From the NCBI GenBank assembly GCA_017553965.1, contig JAFZJK010000027.1:1-20169 (forward strand): a stretch of DNA of 20,169 bases, read 5' to 3'. The stretch comes from Lachnospiraceae bacterium (GTDB taxonomy: Bacteria > Bacillota_A > Clostridia > Lachnospirales > Lachnospiraceae). Of this stretch, positions 1 to 7,779 are shown piece by piece; the first letter of the stretch is position 1; the number at the start of each line of letters is the position of its first letter. The translations under genes were made by a program, and so were the position numbers. Under the pieces are notes generated by a model. It saw nothing but the letters and a program-made list of their open reading frames with translations. It had not been told where the DNA came from and made no database searches.

Positions 1-1
1 C

Positions 2-2935
2 GGTCTTGGTAATGTCAGTTTTAAAACCCCTGTGGGTGATGATGTAAACATCAATCTTACTCTTAAACGTACTTTTGACATATCCGACGGAAAGCTGAAT
101 GATTATTATGATTCGGAAGCCGCTACGGATGATGAACTCTTAAACAAATATCTGGCCAAAAACAAACAGGCCGTCTTAAATGAAATCATTGCTACCATTC
201 AAAAAGAACAGAACGATATCATCAGAATGTCCCCTAAACACAACTTAATAGTACAGGGTGTAGCCGGTTCGGGAAAGACTACTGTCGCTATGCACAGGAT
301 ATCATATCTGCTGTACAACTACGGAGATTATTTAAAGCCCGAAAGCTTCTACGTAATAGGCAGCAATAAGATGCTCTTAAAGTATATCACCGGTGTGCTG
401 CCTGACCTTGGTGTGGACGGTTTCGGTCAGATGACCATGGAGGAGCTTTTTACCAGACTCATGTATACTGACTGGGACCATTTTCGTTATGCCATAAGAG
501 AAACGGACAACAGTGACCCGGCAGCAGCGCTTAAGGGCAAAGAGGAGTTCTTCGCAGCATTAAAGGATTTCCTTGATAAGTATGAACGTGAAGTGATAAA
601 AGCTGAGGACATAATGCTCTACCCCGACCAGTTTACAGAAGGCTTTGAAGGGGGCGTGGCAGGCATATATGACAGGCGCGACAACCCTACCGGCAGAAAG
701 AGCGGTCCGGTCTGTCTGCTTAGAGGCTCTGCCATCAAAAAATACATAGATGACAACCCGCAGTTTTCCGTACAGACGAAGACGGATTTCTTAAACAACG
801 AGATAAAGGAAAACCTGGAGAACGAACTCTCCTACAAGGGCATGTCTTATACGGAGAAGGAAAGGAAAGCTATCAGGAGTGCCTACAGATGTCCTATAGG
901 AGAAAAGGAGTTTAAGGGCTCCATATATAAGATATACGACGACTTTATAAGCACTCTGGAAGATGCCGACAAGCTGAAGCCCACGTACAGGTACGAGGAA
1001 AGAGAGGTTACCTGGAAGGCAGGGAAGAAAGCAGAACAAAGTGACAGGAGCAAAAACACCTCAGATTCGGACACTCCGGAAGAGTTAGGAGTGAAGAAAG
1101 GCTCCGGTGAGGATAAAAAGTCCATTAAAAAGGCGAAAGTCAAGATCACAGAATATGATGTATATGACCTGGCAGCGCTTGCATATATCCACCACAGAGT
1201 AAACGAGACCCATGTTATAAGCGAGGCAAACCATATAGTTATAGATGAGGCTCAGGATTACGGCATGATGGCTTATCTGGTACTTAAGGAATGTGTGCAT
1301 GACTGCAAGTACACCATCATGGGCGACGTATCACAGAACATAAGATATTCCTCGGGATTAAATGACTGGACGGCATTACGAAAGCTGTATCTTACCGATG
1401 CCGAGTACGACGGTTTCATGATGCTCAGGAAAAGCTATCGTAATACCATAGAGATATCCCACTTTGCTACCAACATACTTAAACACGGTACCTTTGAGAT
1501 ATACCCGAGCGAGCCAATCATCAGGCATGGGGAAGAGCCGGGCTTTATAAAGGATAAAAAGGAAAACCTGCCTGACAGGGTGGTACAGCTGTGTAAGGAT
1601 TATGAAAATGAAGGCCTTTTCTCCATAGCAGTGGTATGCAGGGACCAGAAGCAGGCGAATGCACTTAAGGAAAAGCTGAAAGGGAAAATAGAACTGGTAG
1701 ATACGGATACGGAGGACGCTGAGTACGGGCAGGGAGTCATGGTACTGCCGGTAACACTTACCAAAGGTCTGGAGTTTGATGCGGTCATCATATATGATCC
1801 GGATAAAAAGTCCTACCCGGAAGACAACAGCCATGTTAAGCTGCTATTTGTAGCCGCTACGCGCGCACTTCATAAGCTGTGCATAGTACATTCGGCGAGT
1901 CTCACTGATCTGTTCGGTAAGGTCGACGAGAGTACAGGCACCAGATTTTTCGCGGAAGAAAAGCACCCTAAAGTATTAAGCCGCGAGGAACAGAGAAAAC
2001 TGGAGGATGAGAAGAGAAACTTCATGGAAAATGAAGAGAATCTCTCAAAAGAAAAGGTGCTCGCGGAAGCCGAAAGAAGGACAAAAGAATACCTGGCGAG
2101 CCGTACCGGAGCCTCAAGGACCGACGGCAGCTCAGAGGAGATAGAGAGAAGGAGGGCAGAAGTTTCGGGGAAAGCCTCAACAGTAGTAGAATCCCGGAAA
2201 GGTACAACAGCAGGAAAAGAAAACACCGGCTTCTTGAGCGAAGTACCGGCAGATCTGCTCAAACCCTCAGGTCATGCGGTCGGAAGTTTTGCCACTAAGT
2301 GGATACACAAGAAAAATGACGGCATACACTTCCAGAGTCAGAATGGTATCATAAGGCTGCAGCCGATAGCACCCAATATAGTGAGAGTAAGCTATTCTAA
2401 GGGACTGATGCTCGAAACCTCTAAGTCGGATGCCTTTAAGAGCTTCCAGATGTATAAGGACTTTACCTGTAAGGAATCATCCCAAATGGTGGAGATAACT
2501 TTAAAGAAGATGATGATCAGATATGACAGGTACAGGGGAGCTTTCACCTTCTATGACGGAGCAAAACGCGAGATACTGAAGGAAAGTCAGAACGAAGCCA
2601 GATACTACGATGAGAAAAAGAAGCCGCCTGTAATGTATACCTTCTTTGAAGGAAAAAGCTCGGATGTGTTCTATATACATTCCGCGGGTGACGGAAGCCT
2701 CAATTACTTAGCCTCAAAGGCTCTGTATATCAATGAGGACGGCAAAATACCCTGTATAATAAAGAAGGAAAAGTACGCGATAATACCTCTCACGGTTTCC
2801 AAGGCAGCTCTCTGCAGGATGCCGGTAGTCGGTACATTCATAATGCAGGAGGATGCATACTCGGACTATTACCTGGTGGTGGATGACAACACCGACAGGT
2901 TGGTCGAAAGCTATCATAAGCTGACAGGGAAATAA
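2..2935 (+). CDS. HelD-like UvrD/Rep superfamily 1 helicase with C-terminal GH31-N-like domain (5' end outside window)
   Basis: The reading frame is open from base 2 with no stop, and the first in-window residues (GLGNVSFKTP, then VGDD) read as the middle of a HelD protein, so the GTG at 32 is probably not the start. The helicase motifs are in order: Walker A GVAGSGKTT near 257-283, Walker B VIDEAQD near 1236-1256, GDVSQN near 1321-1338, the RKSYRN motif near 1427-1444, TKGLEFD near 1760-1780 and FVAATRA near 1848-1868. The roughly 320 residues between Walker A and B fit the HelD-specific insertion. Known HelD proteins use ATP to release RNA polymerase from stalled complexes; that role is assumed here by family. 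After motif VI comes a charged, coil-like linker (about 1990-2270), then about 215 residues (2290-2935) resembling the N-terminal non-catalytic domain of GH31 glycosidases: NGIIRLQ, IVRVSYS, FTFYDG, then a Cys, MPVVGTFI, DYY and YHKLTGK at the very end. No GH31 catalytic barrel follows. Confidence 0.88.
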   Translation, partial: GLGNVSFKTPVGDDVNINLTLKRTFDISDGKLNDYYDSEAATDDELLNKYLAKNKQAVLNEIIATIQKEQNDIIRMSPKHNLIVQGVAGSGKTTVAMHRISYLLYNYGDYLKPESFYVIGSNKMLLKYITGVLPDLGVDGFGQMTMEELFTRLMYTDWDHFRYAIRETDNSDPAAALKGKEEFFAALKDFLDKYEREVIKAEDIMLYPDQFTEGFEGGVAGIYDRRDNPTGRKSGPVCLLRGSAIKKYIDDNPQFSVQTKTDFLNNEIKENLENELSYKGMSYTEKERKAIRSAYRCPIGEKEFKGSIYKIYDDFISTLEDADKLKPTYRYEEREVTWKAGKKAEQSDRSKNTSDSDTPEELGVKKGSGEDKKSIKKAKVKITEYDVYDLAALAYIHHRVNETHVISEANHIVIDEAQDYGMMAYLVLKECVHDCKYTIMGDVSQNIRYSSGLNDWTALRKLYLTDAEYDGFMMLRKSYRNTIEISHFATNILKHGTFEIYPSEPIIRHGEEPGFIKDKKENLPDRVVQLCKDYENEGLFSIAVVCRDQKQANALKEKLKGKIELVDTDTEDAEYGQGVMVLPVTLTKGLEFDAVIIYDPDKKSYPEDNSHVKLLFVAATRALHKLCIVHSASLTDLFGKVDESTGTRFFAEEKHPKVLSREEQRKLEDEKRNFMENEENLSKEKVLAEAERRTKEYLASRTGASRTDGSSEEIERRRAEVSGKASTVVESRKGTTAGKENTGFLSEVPADLLKPSGHAVGSFATKWIHKKNDGIHFQSQNGIIRLQPIAPNIVRVSYSKGLMLETSKSDAFKSFQMYKDFTCKESSQMVEITLKKMMIRYDRYRGAFTFYDGAKREILKESQNEARYYDEKKKPPVMYTFFEGKSSDVFYIHSAGDGSLNYLASKALYINEDGKIPCIIKKEKYAIIPLTVSKAALCRMPVVGTFIMQEDAYSDYYLVVDDNTDRLVESYHKLTGK

Positions 2936-2944
2936 ATGATACCC

Positions 2945-2979
2945 CCTCTGTCCCTTCCCGGGACAGAGGAAATTTTTTA
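2945..2979 (+). terminator. Rho-independent terminator after the helicase gene
   Basis: A perfect 10-bp stem (CCTCTGTCCC at 2945-2954 with GGGACAGAGG at 2960-2969) encloses a 5-nt loop and is followed by AAATTTTTT. It starts 10 bases after the helicase stop codon, so the following sigma-factor gene needs its own promoter. I could not assign that promoter confidently in the AT-rich 2980-3040 stretch. Confidence 0.9.
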
Positions 2980-3055
2980 TAAATGCAATATATACCCTTC
3001 AAATATCGTTTATATAAGTGAAGCTTCAAAAAAAGGAACGGGAGGTGTAAGCAAC

Positions 3056-3616
3056 ATGGAAGATGCGGGGATACTTGAATTATTCCTGGCACGTTCTGAA
3101 GAAGCGGTGAAAGAGACGGAAAAGAAATACGCCGGATACTGTTACAGCATAGCATTCGGTATCCTTAATAACAATGAGGACGCAGAGGAATGTGTTAATG
3201 ATGCTATCCTTAAGGCATGGGATTCGATCCCGCCGAACAATCCGGAAAACCTGAAAATGTATCTTGGCAGGATAGCAAGAAACCTTTCCATAGACAGAAT
3301 AAAAGCCGCAACAAGTCAGAAACGCGGAGCAGGAACGGTCTCCCTCGATTTTTCCGAGCTGGAAAACACACTTATCAGTTCCGGGGAAGTATGGGAGAAG
3401 CTGGACGAGGAAGTGCTGATAGGTACGATCAATTCATTTCTTAGCGAACAAAAGAAATTGTACCGGATAGTATTCGTCCAGAAATACTGGTATCTGCTGG
3501 GCATCAGGGAGATAGCGGATAAAAACGGTCTAAGCGAAAGCAAAACAGCTTCAATCCTATACAGAATGCGGAACAAACTTAAAAAACGATTAGAGAAAGA
3601 AGGGTACAGATTATGA
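3056..3616 (+). CDS. ECF-type RNA polymerase sigma factor (sigma 1)
   Basis: A 186-residue sigma-70 family protein of extracytoplasmic-function size. Region 2 lies near residues 20-85 (YCYSIAFGILNN, EDAEECVNDAILKAWDSIP, then YLGRIARNLSIDR). Region 4 lies near residues 125-182, with a helix-turn-helix around IREIADKNGLSESKTASIL. It would direct RNA polymerase to a small set of promoters when released from its anti-sigma partner. The frame is open back to an ATG at 2936, but that start would lie inside the terminator. The ATG at 3056 has GGAGGTG at 3041-3047 with 8-nt spacing, so it is preferred. The stop codon overlaps the next gene's start (ATGA at 3613-3616), which implies translational coupling with the anti-sigma-like partner. 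No regulon can be assigned from the sequence. Confidence 0.87.
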   Translation: MEDAGILELFLARSEEAVKETEKKYAGYCYSIAFGILNNNEDAEECVNDAILKAWDSIPPNNPENLKMYLGRIARNLSIDRIKAATSQKRGAGTVSLDFSELENTLISSGEVWEKLDEEVLIGTINSFLSEQKKLYRIVFVQKYWYLLGIREIADKNGLSESKTASILYRMRNKLKKRLEKEGYRL

Positions 3617-4731
3617 GTATGAAAAAAGAAGATCTGATCTATTCAATGGCCGATATTGATGACAGCTTTATCGAAGAAGCCGATCCCGGAAAGGCAGGGG
3701 TAAGAGCCGTGGAGAAGCAGGCATCAAAGAAGATATCGCCTGTAAAGCGCAGCTTATCAAAGACTGCGGTTGCAGCAATTGTAGCTGTATGTGTACTGGT
3801 AATGGGAGGCGGAGCCGTATGGGCTATGACAGCCTCGCCGCTTAAGGACTATTTCTTTAAAAACAGTGAGGAACAGGCATTTGAAGATGTATATAAAGAA
3901 ATAGGAAAAACTTACACCATCGGCAGCCATACTGTTACACTTGACGGTATGACTTATGATGAAGCCACAGGGATAGGATATGTTAGCTTCAGTGCATTTG
4001 ACGCAGAAGGCAACCCTACTGATTTTATGATCGGATCCAGGAAGAACCTGGGAGACCTTGACCTGACCAGTTATATTTGGACTGAAAGCTATAAGCTTGG
4101 CGACGATGAGGTTAATTTTATAAAATTAAATGTAACAAGCTGTTACGGATCTACCGGCAAGCCGGTGTTGTATTGGCAGCTGCGCGGGGACAAGGAGGAA
4201 TACGGTGCCCCTGTTATGTTCACAGTGGTAGATAACGATACCTGGGACAGAATAGCAAACGAAATAGCACAGCTTGACAAGGAAGCATTATTAAATAAAG
4301 TATACAGTCCTGAGAAAGAAGAGTATATATATGGTGGCGCAGATTACTTTAAAGTGCTTCCGGAAGTAATGGATATCTTAAACAAGTATGATCTTGTAGC
4401 ATTAGATTACGAGGCCATGCCTTCGCAGGTTATTGAAACAGCGAATTGCACATTCATATTCGGCAGGACAGACGGTATATTGAAATATAACAGCAATGAA
4501 TTTGATGCTGACAGCTTTGTGATCAAGAGAGAAAACGGCGAAGAGATAACAGTGGAGAAGGGCCATGTCGCCTCTGAATTATGGAAGGTAGCCGACCTGG
4601 ACAATATGAGCTGGTTCCCCGAAACCTCAAGTGACGGAGATGGAAATCATGTTGCACGGTATAATTACGGTTTCATATTGGGTGCAGATGAAAAGGTATC
4701 TGTAATTATAAACGGAAAGACATACAAATAA
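3613..4731 (+). CDS. Membrane-anchored anti-sigma-like protein (partner of sigma 1)
   Basis: 372 residues. The N-terminal cytoplasmic segment of about 50 residues contains LIYSMADIDDSFIEEA, a pattern common at the start of clostridial anti-sigma-like proteins encoded beside ECF sigma genes. One transmembrane helix follows (about residues 52-73, VAAIVAVCVLVMGGGAVWAM). The remaining 300 residues are predicted to lie outside the membrane as a sensor domain. The ATGA overlap with the sigma gene supports a stoichiometric partner that holds the sigma factor at the membrane. The ectodomain is clearly homologous to that of the second anti-sigma-like protein at 8276-9403: a WAMT stretch after the membrane helix, YDEA, SFSAFDAEGNP against SFSVYDKDGNP, and LGADEKV plus NGKTY at the C-terminus. 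The cytoplasmic tails of the two proteins do not match. The ligand is unknown. A substantially different role, such as a general membrane sensor without sigma binding, cannot be excluded. Confidence 0.75.
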   Translation: MSMKKEDLIYSMADIDDSFIEEADPGKAGVRAVEKQASKKISPVKRSLSKTAVAAIVAVCVLVMGGGAVWAMTASPLKDYFFKNSEEQAFEDVYKEIGKTYTIGSHTVTLDGMTYDEATGIGYVSFSAFDAEGNPTDFMIGSRKNLGDLDLTSYIWTESYKLGDDEVNFIKLNVTSCYGSTGKPVLYWQLRGDKEEYGAPVMFTVVDNDTWDRIANEIAQLDKEALLNKVYSPEKEEYIYGGADYFKVLPEVMDILNKYDLVALDYEAMPSQVIETANCTFIFGRTDGILKYNSNEFDADSFVIKRENGEEITVEKGHVASELWKVADLDNMSWFPETSSDGDGNHVARYNYGFILGADEKVSVIINGKTYK

Positions 4732-4771
4732 ATAGACTCGGGAGAAAACGAATATTTGGTTCCCTAAAACG

Positions 4772-4822
4772 ATAATTGGCTAAATCCATAAAAATACATA
4801 GATTTAGCCAATTATAATTTTG
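4772..4822. terminator. Bidirectional terminator (15-bp perfect inverted repeat)
   Basis: ATAATTGGCTAAATC (4772-4786) and its exact reverse complement (4801-4815) flank a 14-nt AT-rich loop. T-rich sequence follows on the plus strand (ATAATTTT), and on the minus strand the repeat is followed by CGTTTT. It lies between the stop codons of two converging genes, as expected for a shared terminator. The stem is AT-rich and the loop long, so it may be a weak terminator. Confidence 0.7.
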
Positions 4823-4845
4823 CTTAAATATGCCGATGAAATAGT

Positions 4846-5757
4846 TTAATAAGCTATCTCAAGCATCTGAAGCAATCTGATAAATGTATCCTGTCCGTCT
4901 AAACAGGTATCGGTAAGCCATCCTTTTTCGTTATTCCATTCAGAAAGTCCGCGATAATAATACGTTTTTTTTGTATCCTCTATGATGAAAGGAATTATAT
5001 GGTTACGCAAGCATTCCTTTAATATAATGAGTCGACCGACTCTTCCATTACCATCCTGAAAGGGATGAATAAATTCAAATTCAGCATGAAATGAAATAAT
5101 ATCTTCAATAGTTATCTTCTCCATTGAATTGTATTTTTCAAGCAGTTTCTTAATGTGATCTTGTACTTCGGAAGGCTTAGAAGTCGCTTTTCCGCCTACT
5201 AAGTTTGCCCGCTTTTTGTATTCCCCTACTGCAAACCAGGATAATGTTGAATCCTTTGTATCGTGCTTTAGTATATAGTGCAAATGTTTTATTATATCTT
5301 CTGTCAGCTTTTCTTCTGCGATATCTATCACGTAATCTATTGCCTGAAAATGATGGACAGTTTCCAGGATATCATTCACGGGTATTCCGTCTCCTGCATC
5401 AATAGTATTTGTTTCAAATATCAATCTTGTCTGTTGTTCCGAAAGCTTGCTTCCTTCAATATGGTTAGAATTATATGTCATCCTTACTTGAAGTTCATGG
5501 TAAAGACCGCCGGAGAGTTTCAACTCTTTCTCTTCCCTAAGTATCTGAAGGATTTTATTATCGGAAACCTGTTTCATGATGGTGTCGGGTGATATTTCGA
5601 GATAGTTTGCTATTTTTTTTATGCTTCCTGAAGAAAGCTTTTCTTTCTTAGCTATCTTGGCAATTGTTCTTGATGATAAACCAAGTTTTGTAACGAGCTC
5701 TGTTCTGCCAATTCCCTTTTCCTTTAATACTTTTTCAAGGCCTTCATAGGATATCAT
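4846..5757 (-). CDS. Fic domain protein with N-terminal helix-turn-helix (predicted AMP transferase, self-inhibited)
   Basis: 303 residues from the ATG at 5757, chosen because AAAGGAGGTG lies just upstream (minus strand, about 5766-5775). An in-frame ATG at 5808 would sit in front of that ribosome site. Residues 1-65 form a Cro/CI-type HTH (RTELVTKLGLSSRTIAKIAK). Residues 97-102 read SNHIEG, matching the Fic inhibitory motif [S/T]xxxE[G/N]; this Glu normally blocks productive ATP binding. The catalytic motif HPFQDGNGRVGR (residues 231-242) is intact, with the active-site His and both Arg residues. Fic enzymes usually transfer AMP from ATP to a Ser, Thr or Tyr of a target protein. The motif placed N-terminal to the Fic core makes this a class II-like enzyme. 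The HTH suggests DNA binding and possibly autoregulation. The target is unknown, no antitoxin-like small gene is adjacent, and the inhibitor is built in. Confidence 0.92.
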   Translation of the reverse strand: MISYEGLEKVLKEKGIGRTELVTKLGLSSRTIAKIAKKEKLSSGSIKKIANYLEISPDTIMKQVSDNKILQILREEKELKLSGGLYHELQVRMTYNSNHIEGSKLSEQQTRLIFETNTIDAGDGIPVNDILETVHHFQAIDYVIDIAEEKLTEDIIKHLHYILKHDTKDSTLSWFAVGEYKKRANLVGGKATSKPSEVQDHIKKLLEKYNSMEKITIEDIISFHAEFEFIHPFQDGNGRVGRLIILKECLRNHIIPFIIEDTKKTYYYRGLSEWNNEKGWLTDTCLDGQDTFIRLLQMLEIAY

Positions 5758-5788
5758 ATCCGTACCACCTCCTTTGGAATCTTTACTT

Positions 5789-5817
5789 ATTTTACCATGA
5801 TTCGCCAAAAAAGTAAA
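5789..5817 (-). promoter_or_regulatory. Predicted promoter of the Fic gene
   Basis: Read on the minus strand, TTTACT (5812-5817) is followed after 17 bases by TAAAAT (5789-5794), a good sigma-A-like pair. The -10 lies about 32 bases upstream of the ATG at 5757, leaving a short leader that contains the strong ribosome site. Confidence 0.55.
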
Positions 5818-5881
5818 GGCTTGTGCTTGAAAGTTAAAAATAAGATGGGAGACGAAATGATTTATTAAAAAAATATAAATT

Positions 5882-5909
5882 ATTTTGTTTTTGTCATAAA
5901 AAACAAAAT
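5882..5909. repeat. 11-bp perfect inverted repeat upstream of small secreted protein 1
   Basis: ATTTTGTTTTT (5882-5892) pairs with AAAAACAAAAT (5899-5909) around a 6-nt spacer. It lies in the divergent gap between fic and the first secreted-protein gene, about 55 bases before that start codon. It could be an operator, or a weak transcription stop facing either way. The AT-rich composition makes chance a real alternative. No convincing -35/-10 pair for the plus-strand gene was found beside it. Confidence 0.4.
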
Positions 5910-5965
5910 TAGAGCGTATCTATATATGTAAAGGTAATAAAATCACTATACAAAGGAGGATTTTT

Positions 5966-6382
5966 ATGATTAAATTTAAAAGGTGTAAGATTATCGCAAT
6001 GCTTTTAGTGGCAACAGTTACAGTTTCATTAAGTGGATACGCTGTTAAGGCTGACAGCTCCACTAACGGAACAGTAGGAGGAGAAGGTGTATACGCAGGT
6101 TCGTGGGCGACATCAACATCTGCCGGAGCGACTACGAGTGGACAGAATCCATATTCCGGAATATCAGCGTCGGTTTCTTCACATTATATCGCAGTAATCC
6201 CACAGAACGGCAAGATATATGAGGAAGACAAAAGTAACAGCGGTACGCATAGTGCTTCAGTGTCTTTTTCTGCCCCCAACAATTACCAAACTGTAAGCAT
6301 TTCGTCAGGGCATGTTGCAAGCAAAAACGGAGAAACATGGACAGCTTCCACATATCAACAATATCCCAATATCTTTCCATAA
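5966..6382 (+). CDS. Small secreted protein 1 (unknown family, paralogue of the one at 13802)
   Basis: 138 residues with a ribosome site AAAGGAGG just upstream (5953-5960). A Sec signal peptide is evident: basic start MIKFKRCK, hydrophobic core to about residue 24, and probable cleavage after VKA (residues 27-29). The mature part of about 109 residues is rich in Ser, Thr, Gly and Tyr and has no Cys. It matches the protein at 13802-14197 in layout: a Gly/Tyr segment, then Asn-Pro, a YIxVxP strand (YIAVIP against YICIKP), FSAPxxY, then HxAS, then TWT near the C-terminus. I do not recognise the family. A secreted bacteriocin-like or structural role is possible, and overall size and composition recall lactococcin-972-type proteins, but no diagnostic motif supports that. 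It is the first gene of an apparently co-oriented cluster, so it may be an exported effector or a ligand. Confidence 0.75.
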   Translation: MIKFKRCKIIAMLLVATVTVSLSGYAVKADSSTNGTVGGEGVYAGSWATSTSAGATTSGQNPYSGISASVSSHYIAVIPQNGKIYEEDKSNSGTHSASVSFSAPNNYQTVSISSGHVASKNGETWTASTYQQYPNIFP

Positions 6383-6405
6383 ATAATAATGAGGGATAAG
6401 CAGAT

Positions 6406-7761
6406 ATGAATAACAAAAAAATTTTTCTGATTCTGGTTATTGTAGCACTGGTTTTCAGCGGTTGCAGTGAGGGAAAAGAAGCAAAGGATCCGGAGATTGA
6501 CAACAATATCATTATAAAGGATCCTAACACTGTTATAAGTCAGAATCCCAGTCCTGTTATAAGTCAGAATCCTGATGAATATTATATAAAGTGGGCTGTG
6601 CCACAGCTTGGAAATGTTAATGAAGAAAGAATAGCTCAACTAAATGCCCGACTGGAAGCAGACGGGTATCCGTTTGGTGTAAAGCTTATTAGAATATCAT
6701 ATGATACAGATAAATATTCTGAAGAGATATATAATTGTGGTGCGGATATTGTCTGTACGGTGACGGACGCAAAAGATGAAGATGGAAATCTGATAAATAC
6801 TCCATTGCAGGGAATTACAGAAGGTAAATATGCATGTTTGGATGAATACCTAAAAGATAGCCCTTTGTTTGTTGATAGAGTTTCCTGGGATCGCGTAGCA
6901 TATAATGGGAGTTATTATGTTTTTCCTTCAGAAATCTTACAAGTAGATGGAGAGTTAACGCTGACTACAAGAGGATTTTCTTTTGATGGCGATTTACTCT
7001 CATTATCCGGCAGATTATCTGATCGAAATTCCTTTTTTTATGGTATGACAGGCTTTGGTTTTATGCAATGTTTTGGGTATGTTTATGATCCGCTAAAGGG
7101 GATTATTATAGAAACTGACGGAACCATAGTTAACCCTTTTAATGAAGCACAATGCATACAGTGGCTGCGTCTGTTAAACAGATGGTATAAAGAAGGACTG
7201 CTTGCGACAAGCACATCTGAACCTGAGGAACGGGAAAAGTGTGACATAAAATTAGGCAGCTCAAGCCACGAAGAAAAAGGATCGTTCAAATATACCTGGA
7301 AAACGGGATTGTTTAGAAATTATAATTGGTCTACTGCGATACTTTCAACGTCAGAACGGAAAAAGGAAGCATTTCAACTGTTGGAAGTGCTTAGAACAAA
7401 CCATGAGTATGGAAATTTGCTTATATATGGGAGTAGTTCTTTGGATGAACAGCCTCAGGATAATGCATTTACTAATAAACTTGTGTTTGGAATTGATGAT
7501 GGCTTAAAACAAGTAGATGATGGATTTTTGCATTTTGGGTCTGCAGAAGACAGAATGAAATACTATGAGGATAATTGCCTTATTTCACCTATTCTCTATA
7601 TGGATTTTCCTCCGGAATATTTTGAAGTGTATAAAGTTGTGGAAAAATATCTGGGAATATATGGAGGCTTATATACACATGACAACTTTGAAGAGGAACT
7701 GAAACAGTTTGAAAAGGAATACACGGAAGCATTAAATGCTATGATGAGTAAAATGAAATAA
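6406..7761 (+). CDS. Solute-binding-protein-like lipoprotein 1
   Basis: 451 residues. The signal peptide ends in a lipobox, VFSGC, so Cys20 is expected to be lipidated and the protein held on the outer face of the membrane. A linker with an 8-residue repeat (VISQNPSP, then VISQNPDE) follows. The body resembles extracellular solute-binding proteins of ABC importers: an early beta strand (YYIKWAVP), CGADIV, then NPF followed by CIQWLRLLNRWYKEGLL, and a C-terminal NHEYGNLLIYG segment. No sugar importer permease is encoded nearby, and the only ABC genes in the window look like an exporter-type pair. It may therefore have been recruited as a sensor or surface-binding protein. It is paralogous over almost its full length to the lipoprotein at 15454-16827. 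The gene starts 23 bases after small secreted protein 1, so the two are probably co-transcribed. Confidence 0.8.
   Translation: MNNKKIFLILVIVALVFSGCSEGKEAKDPEIDNNIIIKDPNTVISQNPSPVISQNPDEYYIKWAVPQLGNVNEERIAQLNARLEADGYPFGVKLIRISYDTDKYSEEIYNCGADIVCTVTDAKDEDGNLINTPLQGITEGKYACLDEYLKDSPLFVDRVSWDRVAYNGSYYVFPSEILQVDGELTLTTRGFSFDGDLLSLSGRLSDRNSFFYGMTGFGFMQCFGYVYDPLKGIIIETDGTIVNPFNEAQCIQWLRLLNRWYKEGLLATSTSEPEEREKCDIKLGSSSHEEKGSFKYTWKTGLFRNYNWSTAILSTSERKKEAFQLLEVLRTNHEYGNLLIYGSSSLDEQPQDNAFTNKLVFGIDDGLKQVDDGFLHFGSAEDRMKYYEDNCLISPILYMDFPPEYFEVYKVVEKYLGIYGGLYTHDNFEEELKQFEKEYTEALNAMMSKMK
6531..6572 (+). repeat. Tandem 24-nt repeat inside lipoprotein 1
   Basis: TGTTATAAGTCAGAATCC occurs exactly at 6531-6548 and 6555-6572, a period of 24 bases encoding VISQNP twice in the linker after the lipidated Cys. 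The preceding IIIKDPNT looks like a degenerate third unit. Such repeats let the linker vary in length by slippage. Confidence 0.75.
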
Positions 7762-7779
7762 TTATCGAAAGGAGGGCTT

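Noticed and set aside
3018..3026. GAAGCTTC palindrome before sigma factor 1
   Set aside because: An 8-base palindrome is too short to call an operator without comparative support.
2936..3055. Extended N-terminus for sigma factor 1 from the ATG at 2936
   Set aside because: It would translate the terminator hairpin; the ATG at 3056 has a strong ribosome site and gives a normal ECF length.
5966..6382. Calling the small secreted proteins lactococcin-972-type bacteriocins
   Set aside because: Size, signal peptide and composition are compatible, but no diagnostic motif was seen and the accompanying genes do not match the usual set.
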